From Gigaspora margarita (lineage: Eukaryota > Glomeromycota > Glomeromycetes > Diversisporales > Gigasporaceae), in contig WTPW01000071.1 in the NCBI GenBank assembly GCA_009809945.1, positions 427,508 through 491,507 of the forward strand: DNA of 64,000 bases. Reading direction: 5' to 3'. Shown here piece after piece: positions 58,480 through 64,000 of this stretch. Both the position numbers and the translations under genes were made by a program. The notes beneath the pieces were generated by a model. The model saw only the letters and a program-made list of their open reading frames with translations. It was not told the origin of the DNA and searched no databases. The stretch's first letter is position 1. Each line of letters begins with the position of its first letter.

Positions 58480-58859
58480 GTGCTAGAAGCCTATACTCAA
58501 CATGTTTCAATTTTTAAATTGCTATAGTTTTTGTGCAAGAGGTTTTTTAACAAACTGACCAGTAACTTTATAAAGGAATATTAGTTCTATAACTATGGCA
58601 AATATTTTTTTTGAAAACCTTCTGTATAAAAAGTTGATGCATTTTAAAGATTACTATTGTTTTATATATAATTACTATGTGTTTCAATTTTAATTAACTT
58701 TAAAGTGCTATAAATTTTTATAAAGGCAACATTTTAACAATCTGACCAGTAACTTTGTTCGCTATAATAAGCTCTACAAGTTTGCCAAATAGCTTTTAAA
58801 AATATTGTCTCTATAAAAAGATGATGCATTTCAAATTGTCTAGTATAGGCTTCTAGCAC
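58480..58859. mobile_element. MITE with GTGCTAGAAGCC ends and internal duplication
   Basis: GTGCTAGAAGCCTATACT at the left is perfectly inverted at the right. The interior is two direct copies of a ~170-bp unit (GACCAGTAACTTT... GATGCATTT). It is inserted in ACAAACTAT/TATAGTAAAA of the array; other array units show the empty form CAAACTAGTAAAA. Confidence 0.85.
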
Positions 58860-59134
58860 TATAGTAAAACAAAAATATTTTAACTGATAAAGATCTTGAC
58901 TCCTACTAAAACTTCAAGAATAATAACCAAGAACAACAATCTCAAAAATGATAACTCCAAGAACAATGATTCCAAAAATAACAAATTCAAGAATAATAAC
59001 TCTAAAGAACAACAACTTTAAGAATAACAACTCCAAAAACAATAACTTTAGAAACAACAACTTCAAGAACAATGACTCCAAAAATGATAATTTCAAGAAA
59101 TGAAACAACTAAAAAAAAAAGTTAGTACCCATAA

Positions 59135-59658
59135 GGGGGCATCCATGAATAATATTATGTACTCATACAAAGTAGCTCTTGACCCCTCCTAGACTATATA
59201 AAAAAATTTTAAAAATCCATATGTTTATATATAAAATTTTACAAAAACTTGAATATATTATGCTTCGGTAATCCAATTCAGTTAATTTTGGTACCATTTG
59301 ATTTGTCTCTATGATACAAATCCAATGGTACCAAAATCATTTCATTTGGACCACTGGATCAAGTGTTATTCACAAAATACTATTGATTTTATAGTAATTT
59401 TATAAGAAAACATAATAACCAATAGTATTTTGTGCAATCCAGTAATCCAAATAAAATGATTTTAGTACTATTCGAATCCTCTCCTCGAGACAATTCGAAT
59501 GGTACCAAAATTATCCAATTTGGACTACTGGATCAAGTTTTAGACAAATTTTTATAAAAAAATTGTGTTATATTTTGGGGGACCTCCCCTAGATATTGGA
59601 AAATCGTTATATTTTGGGGGACTTCTCCTCAAGCATAATGTTATTTATGGATGCCCCC
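59135..59658. mobile_element. MITE with GGGGGCATCCATGAATAA ends
   Basis: GGGGGCATCCATGAATAA at the left matches the inverse of TTATTTATGGATGCCCCC at the right. It contains two hairpins with GGTACCATTTGATTT and GGTACCAAAATY words like those at 15700-16200. No ORF. Confidence 0.85.
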
Positions 59659-59791
59659 AACTAGGAATTGGAACCATTTAACCATGTAAAATTGCTCTAT
59701 AGTTCCAAGCATAATTATGTTGATAATAGGCTAGAATTATTTTAATGCTAGCCAAATTAAATGATTAAACAGTTAAACGATTAAACTATTA

Positions 59792-59942
59792 GGAGAGTAA
59801 CAAAAATCAGGTGATTTTTTAGGGGGAGGGGGGTAAAAAATGTTGAAAAAATATATAGGAACCTGACCAAATTTATATTAAAGAGGGGGAGAGGGGGGTA
59901 GGCCTCTAATAAAAAATACTTAGGTGATTAATAATACTGCCC
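59792..59942. mobile_element. Harbinger-like MITE, 151 bp (copy 4, inverted)
   Basis: Flanked by TTA at 59789-59791 and 59943-59945. It is more G-rich than the others in the GGGGGAGGGGGG part. Confidence 0.82.
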
Positions 59943-59945
59943 TTA

Positions 59946-60469
59946 AGAAAAATTTTAGATGGTTCCAATCCCTACCCATAACAAAAAAAAACAAACTATT
60001 ATAGTAAAAAAAAAAAATAAAAAAGAAAAAAATTTTACTTATTTAAAAAAATACAAAAAAAGCATAGCTGTTAGAGGTATGCGATTTTCATGTAAAATTT
60101 TTTTACTTAATAGCTACCCCATCCATGTATAGTATGATCACTCTAATCTCAATTCTAATTGGTTGATTTTTTTTTTGTTTTATTCTTTGGCAGATTTCAC
60201 CATTGCTTGCTTTGCATAGATACATGTATTCTAAAAGTAATACAGGATTTTAATCTATTACTAAAAAAACCAAGTCTGACATTATTCAGTTACTTTTTTT
60301 AGCACCTAAATGCAATCCACCGCACTAACTTACAGATAAGTTAGAGTTGGATGATGCCCTAACTAAGAGCTAAGCCAAAAGGGAGTTTCACCCTTTTGGA
60401 TCCAACTATCCAACGCTATAGACCATAATCTAACTTCCTTTCTAACTTCTTACATAAAGAACTTTCTGA
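59946..60469. other. No gene seen
   Basis: A-rich tract, then AT-rich sequence. A perfect hairpin around CCAAAAGGG-AGTTTCA-CCCTTTTGG lies near 60373-60398. Confidence 0.4.
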
Positions 60470-61110
60470 ATTCTTATCCAAATTAGCTTTTTTCTTGTTT
60501 TTAGAGGCAAAATTTATAAGAAACCCAAGTTTACTTTTTCAGGTTTTACTGTTAGAGACTTGTATTCTTGCTTCTCTCTGACCTTTTTTCATTCCTCGTG
60601 TGATACTTTTACTCCATTCCCAATCTGTAAAAGATTCACATCGTGGTTTCCAAATGAAATCAAAAAAGCTATTCCAACTGATATGTAAGAAAGTTTTGAT
60701 GATTTGTGATGCTTTTTTCTGTGATCCTAGCTTGTTTTGATATCCTCTGTAGCTTTTTGTGTGAAGAGACCTTTAATAATGTTAGTATGCAAATGCAGTT
60801 CTTCTTCACGAGTTTTTCTACAGACAAAAATCTTTAAGTCTCTTTTGGTTAGATTTAGTCTATCTTCCTTTGTAAGTTTGAACCACGCAATACTTAGTGT
60901 AACATCAATGATATTATACTACTGCTATTCATATATTGGGCATTAAGCTAAGTGATCTTGTGTTTCCTCCTACCCAGTTGAACATATTATACATTTTGCA
61001 TCTAGATATATGTCTGGTCTTTGAAGACTTAGTTCTTTGAGTATTGGAAGCTTTTTTGCTAAACACTTTATCTGTGTTGAAACTCTTTTGCTACAATTTA
61101 GTAAGATACA
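60470..61110 (-). pseudogene. LINE 3'-end relic (zinc knuckle and C-terminus)
   Basis: The minus strand reads LKELSLQRPDIYLDAKC, then C-I-I-C...EETQDHLA.C, a CCHC knuckle like that at the end of non-LTR retrotransposon ORF2. It is followed by DLKIFVCRKTREEELHL, HTNIIKGLFTQKATEDI and, after a frameshift, FFDFIWKPRCESFTDWE. Several stops and frameshifts. It is probably the 3' part of one decayed LINE; the 62760-63060 fragment could be an upstream piece. Confidence 0.6.
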
Positions 61111-61233
61111 CCTATAGCTGTTCTGATTTCTGATCCTTTTTCAGAAGATTGGCCAGTTGAAACAGGTTGGCCAGTTAATTCTGATTGGTTAATATAATGA
61201 CTAATATTTATAATCAATTATATAAATATATAT

Positions 61234-62497
61234 AATATTAAATAACTCTTGATCTACTGGTCTGTTTTGGATAATTTTACTAACAAAATGTTCATCTCAA
61301 TGAGATTATTCTAACAAGCCCAAAATCATTAAAATCTAGTCACTAAGAATTTGTATTGTTTTATATATATATTAAAATTTATATATATAATAGGGAATTG
61401 CTTTTCTACAATAATATTTACTATTTCTACAATTGTTATACAAAAATTTCTATTTTTAGATCAAAATAATAACTATAATTCTATCTCTAACCTTACTCTT
61501 AACTTTAACTCTAACTCTATTCCTAAAACTAATAAGAAATCTTTTTTGGCTTCTAGATAAAAGTTGGAAAGCTCATTTTTCTGATTCTAATAGTAGTTAA
61601 TCATCAAAATTGGCCTAGTAGACCTCAAGATACTTGGAATCAAAGAAGAAAACATAAAGATCAGCAAATTTACTATTATACAAAATACTATAAAAAAGCT
61701 ATCAAATGAAAATTATGATTTGTGCAGAATTTTATTATTCAATTAACTTTGGGATCTTAAGTAAAGTTGTTCTTTAGCTCAAAAAAATGCTAGTTTCTTA
61801 AAATAAGTTTTATTATTTTCTTAGTAAAATTCACTACTATAATAAAAATCTTTTCAAAATGTATGTTACAAAGTCAGAAAAAAAGCTATCAAATGAAAAT
61901 TATAATTTGCGCAGAATTTTATTATTACAATTGGCTTTGGGCTCTTAAGTAAATTTGTTCTTTGGCTCAAAAAAATGCTAGTTTTTTAAAATGTATTTTA
62001 TTATTTTTTTAGTAAAATTTTTTAATATACTAAAAAGCTTTTCAAAACATATATAAAGAAAATAAATAGTTTGTATAACAGTGAATTTTCTAATCTTTAT
62101 ATTCTCCCAAGTATCTTAAGATCCACTGGGCTGATTTTGATAATTTAACTATTATTAGAATCAGAAAAATGAGCTTTGCAACTTTTAATTAAAAAGGTCT
62201 TCTTATTAGTTTTAGAATTAGGCTTAGGGTTAGAGTTAAATAAAGGTTAGAGTTAGAATTATATTTATAATATATTATGTTTTAAATATAGAAATTTTTG
62301 TGTAACAATTGTGAAAATAGCAAAATACTATTGTGAAAATAGCAATTTCTATATAATAATACAAAGCCTTAACAATCTTGTGACCCTGTAATTGGATTAT
62401 AATAATTTTGAACTTGTTAGAATTGTCTTATTGAGACAAATATTTTGATAATAAAATCATCTAAAATGGGCCAGTAGAAAAAAAGTTACCTAATATT
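61234..62497. mobile_element. 1.26-kb imperfect palindrome with inner duplication
   Basis: The outer arms share the family sequence of the 26309-26767 palindrome (CTTGATCTACTGGTC, AAGCCCAAAATCATTAAAAT). The middle arms pair AGCTCATTTTTCTGATTCTA with its inverse. The core holds a direct duplication of about 180 bp (61690-61870 and 61888-62040), each with CTTAAGTAAAGTTGTTC. Confidence 0.75.
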
Positions 62498-62759
62498 TTT
62501 TTTTTATATTTTATAACTGAGACCTTGATCTTTTTCATTTATTAGTTTAATATTATTACTTGCAGAAGAGAATAATATAACTACAACTATGAGAAATAAA
62601 AAGCTCAGACTTTATAATGGTCTTCCACTACCAATCATTTTTTATCTGAGGTTTAAAGTTAGCTGAACAAGGTTGCTTTTAAAATAACTTGTCAAACTTT
62701 CAAAATAAAAATTGTTAATATTAATAACCCAGTCCCATCTAACTAGCCCAGATCCTAGT

Positions 62760-63060
62760 ATATTAAACAAAAGCAGTCATATAGTCCAGACTGCTTGGAA
62801 ATAGAGCTTCTAAAAGCTTCTTCTAGTGGTTTCCCCATAAATTGCACATGTTATTTTACATTACTTGTTTCCAAGCCACTTGTAATAATTGTATTCAATA
62901 CAGTAGGTACCTTTCCTTTTTGGGAGCAGTATACACTGCAGATCTTTTGGAGGAGTAAGCCAGAACATTCACTTTTAAAAATTCTTTATGAACTGACAAC
63001 ACCAAGAGGAGTTCACATATAGCCATAGTAGAGACTGTGGTTCTTCCCATATGGTTCAAA
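62760..63060 (-). repeat. Possible LINE fragment, repeat of 54860-55160
   Basis: Diverged copy of the 54860 locus. A minus frame gives YSSKRSAVYTA, vaguely like an RNase H core. It lies upstream, on the minus strand, of the LINE relic at 60470-61110, with the 61234 palindrome in between, so it may be the same element. Confidence 0.35.
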
Positions 63061-63779
63061 ATCTATTAGAAAGCCGCCAAATACTTCTTGAGTTGTAGTG
63101 AGTAATAAACTCTAAGCTTGTCTGTAGATAGTCTATGAACTTTACCTCTAAACAACAACTGCTAGTTTTTTGGTGAGTGACAAACTCTAAAACTAACTGT
63201 ATCCCTAAATAACAGCTGCCAAGTTGCATGTTTTCTTCAGGTTTTCTACTTTTTCTTTAAGATTTAACTTCTAAAGTGTTAGCATATTTGTTGGTACAGG
63301 TGATCAGTGAATAAAGTTAAGGAAGATCTTAAAAGTTACTTAATATTAAATAATATATATATATTATATACTGTATATAATTTAATATATATCCAAATAA
63401 CTCTTTCTGTTAATCACTTGTATACAAAATTTTACTTAATTATTTTAAAAATCTTTATATCTTTATAATTTATTAAGTTATTCTAGTTTTTACTCTTAAA
63501 TAAACTTGTTATCTCTAATATATACTATATATTTCTGAAAATAAGCAACACCCTAAAATAAGAACCTCTTGATTTTTTCAAAAATCGCAAAAAAAACCAT
63601 TAGCGGTTACTACATATAAAAGTTCAAATTCTACTAAGTATGCCTCAAAAGAGCCATTAAGTAAACTTGTTCAAGGCATTAAAATATACTTATAGTAAAA
63701 ATTTGGTAGCATTTAGACAACTTTTATTAGTACATTTTTCAATTTTCAAAACATTTAACAATTCAAAAATAAGCTATCC
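63061..63779. other. No gene seen
   Basis: AT-rich, with an AT-only palindromic stretch near 63340-63390. No supported frame. Confidence 0.4.
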
Positions 63780-64000
63780 CCAGGGTTGGTACATTTATCC
63801 ATTGGGGTGAATAGTGAACAACTCCATTGGCATCACTCCATTGCTCCATTGAGAATAATTTGCAAATGGAGCCAATAGAGGCCAACTAGTTTATAATATA
63901 ATATTGTTAATAATTAATAACTAATTCCATTGGCTCTATTAGCTCCATTGGTTCATTGGTTCCATTGGCTCTATTGGTTAGCAATTTTTCAATGGAGTAT
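63780..64000. repeat. CCATTGG-rich minisatellite at window end
   Basis: Short words CTCCATTGG, TTCCATTGG and the inverse CAATGGAG are repeated many times, continuing to the window edge. Confidence 0.7.

Larger units (their letters stand above)
57794..59110. repeat. Interrupted array of AAC(A/T)ACTTCAAAAA minisatellites
   Basis: Units begin near 57998, 58343 and 58883 with GATAAAGATCTCAACTTYTA, each followed by minisatellite copies of AACTTCAAAAACAATGACT and then AAAAGAAGYATCTAAAAA and AACAAAAAAACAAACTA. After removing the MITEs at 58185 and 58480 the unit is about 160 to 190 bp. A weaker related stretch lies at 56330-56410. Confidence 0.65.

Noticed and set aside
58914..59108. 64-codon Leu/Phe/Ile frame on the minus strand
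   Set aside because: Antisense of the Asn/Lys minisatellite; low-complexity artefact.
62795..63022. 75-codon plus-strand frame
   Set aside because: The homologous repeat at 54860 does not keep this frame; the minus strand shows the better, though weak, pattern.

Overview
The window is AT-rich eukaryotic draft sequence (scattered N's) and looks like accessory, repeat-dominated DNA from an arbuscular mycorrhizal fungus (Glomeromycotina, Rhizophagus/Gigaspora-like). The reasons are short GT-AG introns, a tyrosine-kinase-like + Sel1 gene of the type expanded in these fungi, a SAM-domain protein, decayed Ty3, hAT, Tc1 and LINE elements, and dozens of short inverted-repeat elements. The organism is inferred from gene style, not from a search.

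Layout. 1-5.7 kb: a decayed Ty3 retrotransposon (RT, RNase H, a duplicated connector, integrase, an extra ORF, polypurine tract, 3' LTR), interrupted by a ~1 kb inverted-repeat element. 6.2-8 kb: a foldback made of five tandem hairpins with a 9-bp target duplication, then a hAT MITE. 8.6-9.5 kb and 33.5-34.4 kb: two intact copies of a five-exon gene for a small four-helix membrane protein, inside a ~2 kb dispersed duplication. 10-24.6 kb: tandem repeats, a ~1 kb tRNA-headed retroposon, hAT MITEs, a second foldback and other inverted-repeat elements, with no gene I can support. 24.8-31.2 kb: a hAT transposase relic carrying nested insertions. 34.5-42.1 kb: more non-autonomous elements and a diverged ~90-bp tandem array.

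42.1-45.8 kb is the most interesting part. It is a complete Tc1/mariner-type element (30-bp inverted repeats, TA duplication) holding a DD34E transposase and, convergently, a second three-exon gene with an N-terminal Cys-rich domain and a C-terminal SAM-like domain. 45.9-49.7 kb: a minus-strand gene, probably a pseudogene, encoding two kinase domains in tandem (the first degenerate, like a pseudokinase) followed by Sel1 repeats. It has a minisatellite inside the first N-lobe and a MITE in an intron.

50-64 kb: a large inverted-repeat element, an Asn/Lys repeat array cut by MITEs, four copies of a 151-bp Harbinger-like MITE, a LINE 3'-end relic and a ~1.26 kb palindrome. Many elements are defined here by their own target duplications or by an uninterrupted paralogous site elsewhere in the window, so the insertion order can be read directly. 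The likely functional cellular genes are the two membrane-protein copies; nearly everything else is mobile or decayed.
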